64,000 nt of DNA from Isoetes taiwanensis (taxonomy: Eukaryota > Streptophyta > Lycopodiopsida > Isoetales > Isoetaceae). A program made the translations under genes and the position numbers. The notes under the pieces are model-generated. The model searched no databases, was not told where the DNA came from, and saw only the letters and a list, made by a program, of their open reading frames with translations. Where the stretch lies: positions 15,694,275-15,758,274 of the forward strand of contig JAJEKV010000010.1 of NCBI GenBank assembly GCA_021234155.1, in the 5' to 3' direction. Positions 22,674-35,029 of this stretch are shown here, in pieces. How positions within the stretch are numbered: position 1 is the first letter of the stretch; every line of letters begins with the position of its first letter.

Positions 22674-23390
22674 TTAGCTAATAACTTCATTAATCCAGTC
22701 AATGTCATATTTAATTTGCTTGATCACCGCTTCCTGATATGTGATTTCGCATTTGAATATGAAATTATTATGCTCTTTCCGTATTCTCCATAGAAGGATA
22801 TAAATCCTCCAGTCAGTAGGATTCTCCGGTAAAAAGAAGTCCAGTGAGCTCATAGACAGGAGATCATATCCTAGATAATTAGAGGCCAGTTCGAGGATCC
22901 ATTCAGACCATATACATGTTCTGAAGAGATGATCCTCGTCTTTCCTGTATCTCAGACATCTAATACAAACATCCGAGTTCGCCATCTGTAGCCTGTGGCG
23001 CTTCTTGTTGGTTGCTAAAGCTTTGTGCCATAATTGCCGCATAAACAACTTGACCTTTTGGGAAGATTGGACTTGCCCATATGAACATCAAATGCCTGGT
23101 GCATCTCTCAGCCTCTGTCTGCCACTTGTTGTGAATGGTGATGTCATGTTCCTTCATGAAAAAACTGTATGCCTTCCTAACTGTGAAGCCCTCCATTCCG
23201 TTGTGGTTCCAATTGAAATCTTTATTTGACCATCCGCCATGAAGTAGAGTGGTGCAAATGTTGTTATATTGGATTTCACATTCATTCCCTTCATCAGCAA
23301 AGCTGAAGTTTGGAAGGGAATAACACCCTGCTCATCATACATGTCATAATTAAACTGAATCCCTTTGGCGGACCAACTTTGCTTGATCTG
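22674..23390 (-). pseudogene. LINE C-terminal fragment with RT-associated zinc-binding (zf-RVT) region
   Basis: Read on the minus strand, GFTVRKAYSFFMKE, W(A)SPIFPKGQVV, then, after a frameshift near 23040, CIRCLRYRKDEDHLFRTC and W..ELASNYLG give the order of the zf-RVT region that closes plant LINE reverse transcriptases (Cys-X2-Cys ... His-Leu-Phe-X3-Cys). Another shift near 23210 joins an upstream segment (MYDEQGVIPFQ). The RT domain itself is absent. A 3'-end LINE fragment truncated at its 5' side is the natural reading. Confidence 0.65.
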
Positions 23391-23402
23391 GAAAATGACA
23401 AG

Positions 23403-24898
23403 CTAAAATAAGAGCAGGATTTCAAAATATTGTTCTTCACGTCCTTGAGTCGAAGACCCTTGCCGATTGCGTAGAATATTTCGGGATGATCCCCCTTCTA
23501 ATGCTTGAGCCATTTGAGGAGGTGGAAGCGGTGGTGACGTAGCTGCTACTACTGTCATCGGCACATCACTTAGATGGCCCTTCGCGAAGTCGAGGCTATA
23601 GAGTACCACATATCTTTTGAAGAGAATGACGTGATCCGTGTTCTCCTTTAACTTGGCATGTTGGCCGAACCCTGAAAGTGCCATCAGGAGTGCTATGGAC
23701 TCCTCCCCTCGTGGGCTGAAGTCCTTGTAGAATACTATCATATAGCCTTGGCTTAGGACTGGAAGATAGTATCGAAGGGCCTTCCCCTTTTGGAGTCCCG
23801 CCGACTGTGATCCTGTACCCTTTCTTTTTGTTATTTCATTGTAGACGTCTATTGTTAGGAGATCTTTATGATCCCTCCACATTGTGGTTGCATTGTTTAA
23901 GTTGATGCTGTTGGACCCCTCCCACATGCTTCACGCTCGAACGGGTCGGCTAGAGCTTGGGCCTCTAGCTGTTTGTGCAACCTACCTTGAATTTCTTGAA
24001 ACTCTTCCTCTGGAATGACTGGCGGTTGTTGGTGATATATTTGTCTTATGTACTCGTATGCCGCAATTTTAGACATCATTTCACCGGCATAAGAATGCCA
24101 TTCTGCTACCTCTCTCGGGACTTCTTGATATGAGTAGTCGATGAGGTCCCTCTGTTGCCCTTTTGCAATGAGCCCTTCTTCTAAGCAGGATGGAAGATGG
24201 AAGATGTCGTCGGCAAGAAGGTACTTCTCCCCGTCGATCACTATTGGCGATAGGGCCATGACGCCTATGGGTGGTTCATTGGCCCTCTTAATATCTTCAT
24301 CATCCCTTGCTATCTGCCTCTCCATCCTTGATGCTAGCCTGCTCTCCTCATCTTGGTCATCATCCCGTTCCTGTTCATAGTCTTCTTCGATCTGAAGTGC
24401 CCCCGCGGATGTGTCGTGGTAGACGTACTCCGAGGCCTGAATCTTGTGGATTTGGCCTTGTTCTACCCTCGTCTTGAGGGGTGCGAGGTCCAAGGGTTGA
24501 ATTGAAGGCTCGCCCACCCTGTTGATGGCCTTGAAGTGCTTGAACAAAGATAAGGCCGCGTGTGCTGAGACATACCGATGCCAGTGAGCCTTACAACTCA
24601 TGTAATCAGGCATGTTCTTCGTCCTATCCCAAAACTGACTCTTGATTCTGGATCCCCCACCTAAGACTTGACTTAGTGACTCCAAGGACACCCACTTGCC
24701 TCCCCTTGGAGGAAGGCTGACTTCCCAGGGTAAGACTTGCTGGTCATACTGGCATACAATGTCCGTGTAATAGGGTGTTCTAGTCAAGGTTGCATGAAGA
24801 TCAAAGAGATGGTCAAAGACATGGAAGGCCTCCTCTGCTGGGAGCTCATTGATGTGGTTGGCACTGTTGTACCATTCAACAAAGTTTGTGGGCGCCAT
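23403..24898 (-). pseudogene. unrecognised protein gene, two frames
   Basis: From ATG 24898 (MAPTNFVEWYN) a frame of 333 residues runs to 23897. A shift near 23920 joins a second frame of 174 residues (WRDHKDLLTIDVYNEI, ALRYYLPVLSQGY, SGFGQHAKL), ending at 23403. The first part is mixed alpha-looking with an acidic middle (EEDYEQERDDDQDEE, about residue 175), then IVIDGEKYLLADDIF. I recognise no domain. It is unlike a retroelement polyprotein, and its codon use looks normal. A good TATA box stands 110 bp upstream. It may be a host gene or a transposon accessory gene; the single frameshift could be an assembly error. Confidence 0.55.
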
Positions 24899-25007
24899 TG
24901 AGCAGAGATTGGGGTAGAAAATGGTTGGGAAAGATTGACAAGGAGCTGGAAAATCGCCTAAGAGGATGAGAGCAAACTTGATGACGAAGAAAATGTCAAA
25001 TGAGGTC

Positions 25008-25019
25008 CCTTTTATAGAC
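25008..25019 (-). promoter_or_regulatory. TATA box for the 24898 gene
   Basis: The minus strand reads TCTATAAAAGGG, a near-ideal TATA box. It would give a leader of about 80 bases before ATG 24898. Confidence 0.6.
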
Positions 25020-25895
<876 letters not shown>

Positions 25896-25966
25896 CTTTT
25901 CTCCTTTCTCGGCTCGTGACCTCAGGCCAATCTCCTCAAGCCTCGAGTTTGGGCCCACTCATGTGC

Positions 25967-28365
25967 CCTATCCCCTATCTCTTCCCTCTTTTCTCTCTCC
26001 TCTCTCCTCTCTCTTCCCTCATCTCCCTTTCTCTTTCTCTCTTTTCTCTTCTCTCTATCCCCTCTCCCCGTGTCTCTCTTCTCTTTCCTCTCTCTTCTTT
26101 CTGTCTCCTCTCTTCTCTCTCTGTCCTCTCTCCTCTCTTTCTCCCTCCTCTGTCTTCTCTTCTCTTTGTGTTTACCCTCTCCCTCTCTCCCCCTCTCTCC
26201 TCTCTCTCTCCTATCTCTCTCCTCTCTCTATTTCTCCCTCTCTCTATCTCCCTCTGTCTCTATTCTCTCCTCTCTCTTCTTTGTCTCTCCTCTCTCCTTG
26301 CTCTCTCTCTCCTCTCTCTTCCATCCTTCTTCTCTCTCTTCTCTCTCCTCCCATGCTCCCTTCTCTCTCTCTCTATCTTTCTCTCTCCTCTGTATTTCTC
26401 TCTCTCTCTCTTCTCTCCCTCTTCCCTCTCTCTTCTCTCTCCTCTCTCTCCTCTCTCACTCATCTCTCTTCTTTCCCCTCTCTCCCCCCTCTTTCTTCCC
26501 TCTTCCCTTTCTCTCTTCTCTCTCCTCTCTCTTCCCTCCCCTCCCTCTTCTCTCTCTCTCTCTCTCCTCTCTCCTCCCCTCCTCCTCCCTCTCTCTCTTC
26601 TCTCTCTCCTCTCCTCTCTCTCTTTCTCTTCTCTCTCTCTATTTCTCCCCTCTCTCTATCTCCTATCTCTCTCCTCTCTCTATCTCCTATTTCTCTCCTC
26701 TCTCTCTATTTCTCCTCTCTCTCTACCTTTCTCTCTCTTTTCTATTTCTCTCTCTCATCTCTCTTCTTTCCCCCCCTCTCTCTCCTCTCTCTTCCCTCTT
26801 TCTTCTCTCTCTTCTCTCTCCTCCTCCTCTCTTTCTCTCTCCTCTCTCTTTGTTTCTCTCTCTCTTCTCTCTCCCTCTCTCCCTCTGTCTCTATTCTCTC
26901 TCCTCTCTCTTATTTGTCTCTCCTCTCTCATTGCTCTCTCTCTCCTCTCTCTTCCATCCTTCTTCTCTCTCTTCTCTCTCCTCCATGCTCCTTCTCTCTC
27001 TCTCTCTATCTTTCTCTCTGAGACTCTCTCTATTTCTCTCTCTCTCTTCTCTCTTCTCTCTCTCTTCTCTCTCTCTTCTCTCTCCTCTCTCTCTCATCTT
27101 CTTTCCCTTTCTCTCTCTCCTCTCTCTTCCCTCTTCCCTTTCTCTCTTCTCTCTCCTCCCTCTCTTCCCTCTTCCTCCCTCCTCCTCTCTTCCCTCTCTC
27201 TCCTCTCTCTCTCTCTCCTCTCTCCTCCCTCTCCTCTCTCTCTCTCTCTCCTATCTCTCTCCTCTCTCCTCCCTCTCCTCTCCTCTCTTCTCTCTCCTCT
27301 TTCCTATCTCTCTCTTTCTCTCTCTCTTCTCTCTCCTCTCTCTCTCCTCTTTCTCTCTCCTCTCTCTTCTCCTCTCTCTCTATTTCTACCCTCTCTCTAT
27401 CTCCTATCTCTCTCCTCTCTCTATCTCTCCTTTCTCTCTCTCTCTCTATTTCTCCCCTCTCTCTCTACCTTTCTCTCTCTCTTCTCTGTTTCTCTCTCTC
27501 CTCTCTCTCTCCTATCTCTTTCCTCTCTCTCTCTCCTCTCTCTCTCTCCTCTCTTCTCTCTCTCTCTCCTCTCTCTCCTCTCTCTCTCTCTCTCCTATCT
27601 CTCTCCTCTCTCTATTTCTCCCCTCTCTCTATCTCCCCCTCTCTCTATTCTCTCTCCTCTCTCTTCTTTTCTCTTTCCTTTCTCCTTCTCTCTCTTCTCT
27701 CTCCTCCATCCATCCTTCTTCTCTCTCTTCTCTCTCCTCCCATGCTCCTTCTCTCTCTCTCTATCTTTCTCTCTCCTCTTTATTTCTCTCTCTCTCTCTC
27801 CTTCTCTCCCTCTTCCCTCTCTCTTCTCTCTCCTCTCTCTCTCTCTCTCATCTCTCTTCTTTTCCCTCTCTCTCCCCTCTCTCTTCCCTCTTCCCTTTCT
27901 CTCTTCTCTCTCCTCTCTCTTCCCTCCCTCTCCTCTCTTCTCCCTCTCTCCCTCTCTCCTCCTCTCCATCTCTCTCTCTCTCTATCTCTCTCTCTCTCTC
28001 TCCTTTCTCCCCTCTCTCTATCTCTGTTTCTCTCCTTTCTCTCTCCATCTCCTCTTTCTCTATCTCCTATTTCTCTCCTCTCTCTATTTTCTCCCTCTCT
28101 CTCTACCTTTCTCTCTCTTTTCTATTTCTCTCTCCTCTCTCTCCTCTCTCCTCTCTCCTCTCTCCTCTCTCCTCTCTCTCTCCTATCTCTCTATTTCTCC
28201 CCTCTCTATCTCTTATCTCTCTCCTCTCTCTATCTCCTATTTCTCTCCTCTCTCTCTATTTCTCCCCTCTCTCTCTACCTTTCTCTCTCTTTTCTATTTC
28301 TCTCTCTCCCTCTTCTCCCTCCTCTCTCTTCTCTCTCCTCTCTCCCTCCTCTCTCTTCTCTCTCT
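25967..28365 (+). repeat. CT-rich tract 1 (2.4 kb) with higher-order repeats
   Basis: Almost pure pyrimidine strand made of CTCTC, TCTTC, CTATCTC and CTCCC pieces. Landmark CCATGCTCC at 26351, 26981 and 27739 marks a higher-order unit of about 0.63-0.76 kb. The long open frames through it encode only Ser/Leu/Pro and are products of the repeat. Confidence 0.95.
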
Positions 28366-28371
28366 AGCTTC

Positions 28372-28398
28372 ATTCTAGAACATTCTAGAAGGTTCTAG
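28372..28398 (+). promoter_or_regulatory. perfect heat-shock-element cluster (head 1)
   Basis: TTC-TA-GAA-CA-TTC-TA-GAA-GG-TTC: five alternating nGAAn/nTTCn pentamers in phase. It terminates each long CT tract. Confidence 0.6.
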
Positions 28399-28445
28399 GA
28401 TCATCAAGGCTTTTAATTAAACAAAGGAATTTCCATTGCCCCAGC

Positions 28446-28711
28446 CTTAACTAAGCATGGACTTCTTATTTTAAGAAAAGACTGGTTGGTCTAGTGGTAA
28501 GGGTGGGGGGTTTGGGGGGCAATGTCCAGGGTTCAAGTCAGGTGTTAAACCAAAAATTTTGTCCACCAAACTTGGGAGCTTTTGAGAGGCCAAGGCCTGG
28601 GGCGACGGGATCCCGTGCGTGGCGCATCCTTATCCGTCGATGGGGTGTGAAATACTCACGGACGGACAGACGGACACTATTCTTTTATATTATATTTTAT
28701 TATTATTATTA
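28446..28711 (+). repeat. tRNA-like module A, copy 1
   Basis: Box A TGGTCTAGTGGT (28487) and box B GGTTCAAGTC (28530), 43 bp apart, match RNA polymerase III internal promoters. A conserved TTTTGTCCACCAAACTTGGG and a GC-rich end follow, then TATTATTATT. This is the reference copy for later entries. Confidence 0.75.
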
Positions 28712-28935
28712 CTAGAAAAGGGCCCGGCTGATGGCAACCCTTTTTTTCCATCCATTCTCGGCTCGGCCCCTCAGGAGCCTTCGCCTCGATTTGGGCCCAC
28801 CCATGCGACCTTTTCATTTGCATCCTTCCTCGGCATTTCTTCCCCTCAGGAACCTTTCGCCTCGATTTGGGCATGCTTGGGATTATTCCTCGGCTCGGCC
28901 TCGGCCCCCGGTCCTTCGACCCCTCTGTTTGGGCC
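28712..28935 (-). repeat. Helitron-type 3' end, unit 2, with GC-rich patch
   Basis: CTAG, stem AAAAGGG...CCCTTTT, then three copies of a CTCGGCTCGG...CTCGATTTGGGC segment. Confidence 0.6.
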
Positions 28936-30090
28936 CACCCATGTAGTCTACATAGAGGAACTTAGTCACATCTACTTCAAATTTCAAAGTATCATTCCTA
29001 CTATCAACTCCAAAGTCTCAAATATCATTCCTTTGAGGGCCAGGACTCGGGCTTACCGCCTCGGTTTGGGCCTATCCACTATCATATATTGGGGCTTATT
29101 CATACCTACTACTACTTTCAAAGTATTACCTATTGGGAGCTTAGTACATCTACTATGAATTTTTAAAAGTACAACCCCTATATGTTCAAAGCTTTCCTGT
29201 TACTTAACATCCATTGAACAACCACCCATGAGGGCTTACTCATGCCTATTACTAATTCAAAGTATCATCTATGCATGAGGGTTTACTCACACATATTACT
29301 ATTTCTAAAAGTACTATCCATAAGGAGCCTACTTATACCTACTACTACTACTTTCAAAGTATTACCTATTGGGAGCTTAGTACATCTACTATGAATTTTA
29401 AAAGTACAACCCCTATATGTTCAAAAGCTTTCCCTGTTACTTAACATCCATTGAACAACCACCCATGAGGGCTTACTCATGCCTATTACTAATTCAAAGT
29501 ATCACCTATGCATGAGGGTTTTATCCACTTTCAAAGTATTACCTATTGGGAGACTTAGTACATCTACTATGAATTTTTAAAAGTACAACCCCTATATGTT
29601 CAAGAAGCTTTCCTGTTACTTAACATCCATTGAACAACCACCCATGAGGAGCTTACTCATGCCTATTATTAATTCCAAAGTATCACCTATGCATGAGGAG
29701 TTTTTATCCATAAGGAGCCTACTTATACCTACTACTGGGTGCAAGTCCATATACACACATGACTTACCACCAATTCTAAAGTATCACTCATAAGGAGAAC
29801 ACTACCAATTCAAAGTATCACCTATGAGGGATCTTACTCACACCCTCTTGGACTCGGGGCATTTCTCCAGGTCTTATTCACACATACTACTCAACCCTTT
29901 ATTCCATTACCAATAAAGTATCATTCATGAATAGCATCTTGACACATGCTCATGAGGGCCACATCTCTACTACCTCTACTACCAATTCTAAAAGTATGTC
30001 AATTCTAAAAGTATCACCCATGTGAAGCTTACACACACCCATCATACCTATCACTTACTACCAATTCCAAAATATCACCTCGAATATTCT
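28936..30090 (+). repeat. ACTACCAATT/AAAGTATCACC tandem repeats (R2), block 1
   Basis: Degenerate units around TACTACCAATTC-AAAGTATCACC, alternating with GGAGCTTACTCA. Larger segments repeat too: 29101-29290 recurs as about 29345-29520 and about 29530-29720. Confidence 0.85.
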
Positions 30091-31428
30091 ATTTTGAGTA
30101 TTTGCAGGTTTCAAGAAACTTTCTACTTTTAGGTGAGGTCTTATTCACACATAATGCTCAACCCTCTATTCCATTACCAATAAAAGTATCTTTCATGAGT
30201 AACATACTCACACATGCCCATGAGGCCACATCTACTACCTCTACTACCAATTCTAAAGTATGTCAATTCTAAACTATCACCCATGTAAAGTATCATCTCA
30301 GAATATTCTATTTTGAGCATTTGCCTTCTTGAGGTGCTTCTAGAGCATAGGTGGTTGCCCTATAACATCACGGAACACTCTAGAACATTCTATTTTGAGT
30401 TTTTGCAAAGTTTTAACAAACTTTTTCGTTCTTAGACTACCGTACTTTCTATTTTTGAATTTTGAGATGCTTACCCTAGAGCATCATCGAAACACTCTAG
30501 GACATTCTATTTGAGTTTTTACAAAGTTTAAAGCAAACTTTCTATTTTTAGACTGAAACTTTCTATTTTTAGACTGAGGGTGCTTACCTTTGAGTATTTG
30601 CAACATTTCGAACATTCTACTTTGAGCATTTGCAAAGTTTCAAAAACATTCTATTTTTGGATTAGGTGTTTACCCCATGAGCACACTGGAACATTCCACA
30701 ACATTCTATTTTGAGCATTTACAAAGTTTCAAAAACTTTCTATTTTTTATTTGAAACTTTCTATTTTTTAGATTGAGGGTGCTTACCCATGAGCATCTGG
30801 AACATTCGAACATTCTATTTTGAGCATTTTTTAATTTGAGATGCTTACCCTTGGAATTTCTAGGACATTCTATTTGAGTTTTTACAAAGTTTAAACAAAC
30901 TTTCTATTTTTTAGACTGAAACTTTCTATTTTTAGGATTGAGGTGCTTACCTTTGAGTATTTGCAACATTCGGAACATTCTACTTTGAGCATTTGCAAAG
31001 TTTTCAAAAACATTCTATTTTTGGATTTGATTGTTTACCCATGACCACTGGAACATTCACAACATTCTATTTTGAGCATTTACAAAGTTTCAAAAACTTT
31101 CTATTTTTAGATTTGAAACTTTCTATTTTTTAGATTGAGGTGCTTACCCATGAGCATCTGGAACATTCCAGAACATTCTATTTTGAGCATTTGCAAAGTT
31201 TCAAAAAACTTTCTATTTTTAGATTGAGGTGCTTACCCATGAGCACCTGGAACATTCCACAACATTCTATTTTGAGCATTTGCAAAGTTTCAAAAAAATT
31301 TTATTTTTATTTGAAACTTTTATTTTTAGGCCGAGGTGCTTATTCATGAGCATCGGAACATTCTAGGACATTCATTCTAGAAGATTCTAGAACATTCTAG
31401 AACATCTAGAGTATCCTTGAATTAATTA
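30091..31428 (+). repeat. ~89-bp HSE-bearing tandem repeats, block 1
   Basis: Unit: TCTATTTTTAGACTGAGG, TGCTTACCCATGAGCA, GGAACATTCCAGAACATTC, TTTTGAGCATTTGCAAAG. Adjacent GCTTACCC landmarks at 31142 and 31231 give a period of 89 bp. Many units keep GAA-CA-TTC-CA-GAA-CA-TTC, four heat-shock pentamers. The block closes with a dense run of TTCTAGAA (31375-31410). Confidence 0.85.
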
Positions 31429-31437
31429 GGCCCCCAG

Positions 31438-31805
31438 CCTTAACTATGCATGGACTTCCTATTATTTCAAGAAAATTCTGGTTGGTCTAGTGGTAGGGTG
31501 GGGGGTTTGGGGCCAATGTCGAGGGGGTTCGAGTCCCTAGTAAAGCAAAAAAATTTTGTCCACCAAACTTGGGAGCTTTTGAGGGGCCAAGGCCCACGGA
31601 CGGCAATTCTCAAATCAGCCCTCCGCGTCTATGTGGCCCTCTGAACCCGTTGGGAGCTTTTGAGGGGGCCAATGGGCCCGGGGCCTTTGGGAAACCAAAA
31701 TGCCTTTTGGGGCGTTCGGATGGGCGTTATTAATACTTGAGACTCACTCACTCACTCTAGGGACTCACTCACTCTCCCAAAAAGTTTCTTTCTTTATAAC
31801 TTAGA
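31438..31805 (+). repeat. tRNA-like module A, copy 2, ending in a GA terminus
   Basis: Box A at 31483 and a box B with GGTTCGAGTCC. It runs into TTTATAACTTAGA, which abuts the next CTAG. Confidence 0.7.
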
Positions 31806-31977
31806 CTAGAAAAGGGCCCGGCGGCCTTGGCCCCTTTTCTTTTGACATCATTCTCTCTATTCGGCCGACCTCCGGCCGGCCTCGCCTCGATCTGGACTAA
31901 CCTATGCCCTTCTTTTTTGTAGTTTTCATCGGCTCGATTTGGACCCCATTAGCACTTTTGACTGAGCCCCTTCCCTT
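31806..31977 (-). repeat. Helitron-type 3' end, unit 3
   Basis: CTAG immediately after GA, with stem AAAAGGG...CCCTTTT and a GC-rich patch as in unit 2. Confidence 0.65.
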
Positions 31978-31979
31978 TT

Positions 31980-32306
31980 CTAGCATCTCTCTCTTCTTTC
32001 TCTCCTTTCTCTGCTCTCTTTCCCCTTCTCTCTGTACTCTCTATTCTCTCTCCTCTCTCTTTGCATCTCTTCTCCCACTCTCTCTTCTCTTTCTCCTCTA
32101 TCTTCTCTCTCCTATCTTTCTTCTCTCTTCTCTCTTTTCTCTCTCTTCTCTCTCCCTCCTCTCTCCCATCTCTCTTTTCTCTCTCTCCTCTCTCTGCTCC
32201 CCTTCTCCCTTTCTCTCTATACTCTCTATTCTCTCTTCTTTCTCTTCTCTATCTCCTCCTCCTCTCTCTCTCTCCTCCCCTCTCTCTTCTCTCTCTTCCC
32301 TCTCTC
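31980..32306 (+). repeat. CT-rich tract 2
   Basis: Pyrimidine tract of the same kind as tract 1, short, changing abruptly into R2 repeats. Confidence 0.9.
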
Positions 32307-32690
32307 TAAAGTATTATCCATAAGGAGCCTACTTACACCTACTACCATGCAAGTCCATATACACACATGCCCTACTACCAATTCTAAAGTATCACTCGTT
32401 AGAAGAACACTACCAATTCCAAAGTATCACCTATGAGGATCTTACTCACATCTACTGCACTCCATGGTATTTCACAGTCTTATTCACACATACTGCTCAA
32501 CCCTCTATTCCATTATCAACAAAGTATCATTCATGAGTAACATACTTATACATGCCCATGAGGCCACATCTACTACCTCTACTACCAATTCTAAAGTATG
32601 TCAATTCTAAAGTATCACCCATGTGAAGCTTACACACACCCATCATACCCATCACACTTACTACCAATTCCAAAGTATCATCTCCAGAAT
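32307..32690 (+). repeat. R2 repeats, block 2
   Basis: Same units as block 1. The stretch 32450-32690 is nearly the same as 29850-30080 and 60230-60470. Confidence 0.85.
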
Positions 32691-34218
32691 ATTCTATTTT
32701 GAGCATTTGCAAGGTTTCAAGAAACTTTCTATTTTTAGAATGAGGTGCTCCTAGAGCATAGGTGGTTGCCCTATAGCATCTAGAACACTCTAGAACATTC
32801 TATTTTGAGTTTTTGCAAAGTTTTAGCAAACTTTTCTGTTTTTAGACTACCGTACTTTCTATTTTTAGACTGAGATGCTTACCCTATAGCATCTGAAACA
32901 TTCTAGGACATTCTATTTGAGTTTTTACAAAGTTTAACCAAACTTTCTATTTTTAGACTAAAACTTTCTATTTTTAGATTGAGGTGCTTACCTTTGAACA
33001 TTTGTAACATTCCAGAAAATTCTATTTTGAGCATTTGCAAAGTTTCCAAAAACTTTCTATTTTTGGATTCAGGTGTTTACCCATGAGCATCTGCAACATT
33101 CCAGAACATTCTATTTTGAGCATTTGCAAAGTCTTAAAAAACTTTCTATTTTTAGACTGAAACTTTCTATTTTTAGGCTGAGGTGCTTACCCATGAGCAC
33201 CTACAAAGTATTATTCATGAGTAACATACTCATACATGCCCATGAGGCACAATTCCAAAATATGTCAATTCTAAAGTATCACCCATGTGAAGCTTACTTA
33301 CACCCATCATACCTATCACAGTTACTACCAATTCCAAAGTATCACCTCCAGAATATTCTATTTTGGGCATTTGCAAGTTTCAAAAAACTTTCTATTTTTA
33401 GACTGAGGTGCTTCTAGAGCATAGGTGGTTGCCCTATAGCATTTGGAACATTCTAGAACATTCTATTTTGAGTTTTTGCAAAGGTTTAGCAAACTTTTTT
33501 GTTTTTAGACTACCGTACTTTCTATTTTTAGACTGAGATGCTTACCTTAGAGCATCTGAAACATTCTATGACATTCTATTTGAGTTTTTACAAAGTTTAA
33601 TCAAACTTTCTATTTTTAGACTAAAACTTTCTATTTTTAGACTGAGGTGCTTACTTTGAGCATCTACAACATTCCAGAACATTCTATTCTGAGCATTTGC
33701 AAAGTTTCAAAAAACTTTCTATTTTTGGATTGAGGTGTTTACCCATGAGCATCTGCAACATTCCAGAACATTCTATTTTGAGCAGTTGCAAAGTCTTAAA
33801 AACTTTCTATTTTTAGACTGAAACTTTCTATTTTTAGACTGAGGTGCTTACCCATGAGCACACTGGAACATTCCACAATATTCTATTTTGAGTATTTGCA
33901 AAGTTTCAAAAACTTTCTATTTTTAGGTGAGGTGCTTACCCATGAGCACCTGGGAACATTCAGAACATTCTATTTTGAGCATTTGCAAAGTTTCAAAAAC
34001 TTCTATTTTTGAATTTGAAACTTTCTATTTTTAGGCGAGGTGCTTACCCATGATCACCTGGAACATTCTAGAATATTCTATTTTGAGCATCTGCAAAGTT
34101 TCAAAAAAACTTCTATTTTTATTTTGAAACTTTCTATTTTTAGTCTGAGGTGCTTACTCATGAGCATTTGGAACATTCTAGGACATTCCAAAAGATTCTA
34201 GAACTATCCTTGAATTAA
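32691..34218 (+). repeat. ~89-bp HSE-bearing tandem repeats, block 2
   Basis: About 16 degenerate units, interrupted by an R2 segment (33205-33350). Good four-pentamer sites at 33096-33112 and 33667-33684. Confidence 0.85.
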
Positions 34219-34231
34219 TTAGGCCCCAGCC

Positions 34232-34504
34232 TTAACTATACATGGAGTTCCTATTCTTTCAAGAAAAGACTGGTTGGTCTAGTGGTAAGGGTGGGGGGTT
34301 TGGGGGCAATGTCGGGGTTGAGTCCGTGGTAAACCAAAAAATTTTGTCCACCAAACTTGGGAGCTTTTGAGGAGGCCAAGGCCCGCGGATTTGCCCCGGA
34401 TCAAGCGCCCGTGGCGCCTCCTTCCACCGTCGATGGGGTGGAGTTACTCCTGAACAACTAACTAACTCACTTGGGGCTATTTCTTTATTATTTAGATTAT
34501 TATA
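34232..34504 (+). repeat. tRNA-like module A, copy 3
   Basis: Box A at 34275; box B damaged (GGTTGAGTCC). Ends TTATTTAGATTATTATA before CTAG, so the GA end and the next CTAG are eight bases apart. Confidence 0.7.
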
Positions 34505-34530
34505 CTAGAAAAGGGCCGGCGAACCCTTTT
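34505..34530 (-). repeat. Helitron-type 3' end, unit 4
   Basis: CTAG followed by a perfect hairpin, AAAAGGG and CCCTTTT around an 8-base loop. Confidence 0.65.
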
Positions 34531-34534
34531 CTTT

Positions 34535-34766
34535 TGCTCCCCTTTCCTCTTCTCCCTATCTTCTCCTTCTTTTCCCTTTCCTTTCCTCTTCCCTTTTTGG
34601 GCCCACCCATGTCTCTCTCTCTTTCTCCTCTCTCTCTTCTCTCTTTCTCTTCCTCTCTCCTCTCTCTCTCTTTCCCTCATCTCCCCTTCTCTCTTCTCTT
34701 CTCTCCTTCTCTCTTCCCTCTCCCTTCTCTCTCTTCTCTCTCCTCTCTCTCTCTTCTTTTCTCTCT

Positions 34767-34800
<34 letters not shown>

Positions 34801-34841
34801 TTCTCCCTTCTCTCTTCTCTCTTCTCTTTCTCTCTCTCCTC

Positions 34842-34872
<31 letters not shown>

Positions 34873-34972
34873 TCTCCCCTCTCTCTCTCTCTCTCTCTCT
34901 ATTCTCTTCTCTCCTCTCTCTTCTTCCTCTCTCTTTTCTCTTCTCTCCCTCTCTCTCTCCTCTCTTCTTTTT

Positions 34973-35029
<57 letters not shown>

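Noticed and set aside
27595-28048. Minus-strand Arg/Glu-rich frames over the CT tracts (also at 38188-39702, 56716-57840, 59051-60184)
   Set aside because: They are the GA-strand reading of the same repeats. They look like charged coiled coils only because of AGA/GAG codons.
28487-28540. Functional tRNA gene
   Set aside because: Box A and box B are present, but no cloverleaf with paired acceptor and anticodon stems can be drawn, and the sequence between the boxes is a G-run. It was kept as a tRNA-like repeat module.
30091-34218. CRISPR-like array (regular repeats of about 89 bp)
   Set aside because: Plant nuclear context, degenerate units without unique spacers, no cas genes.
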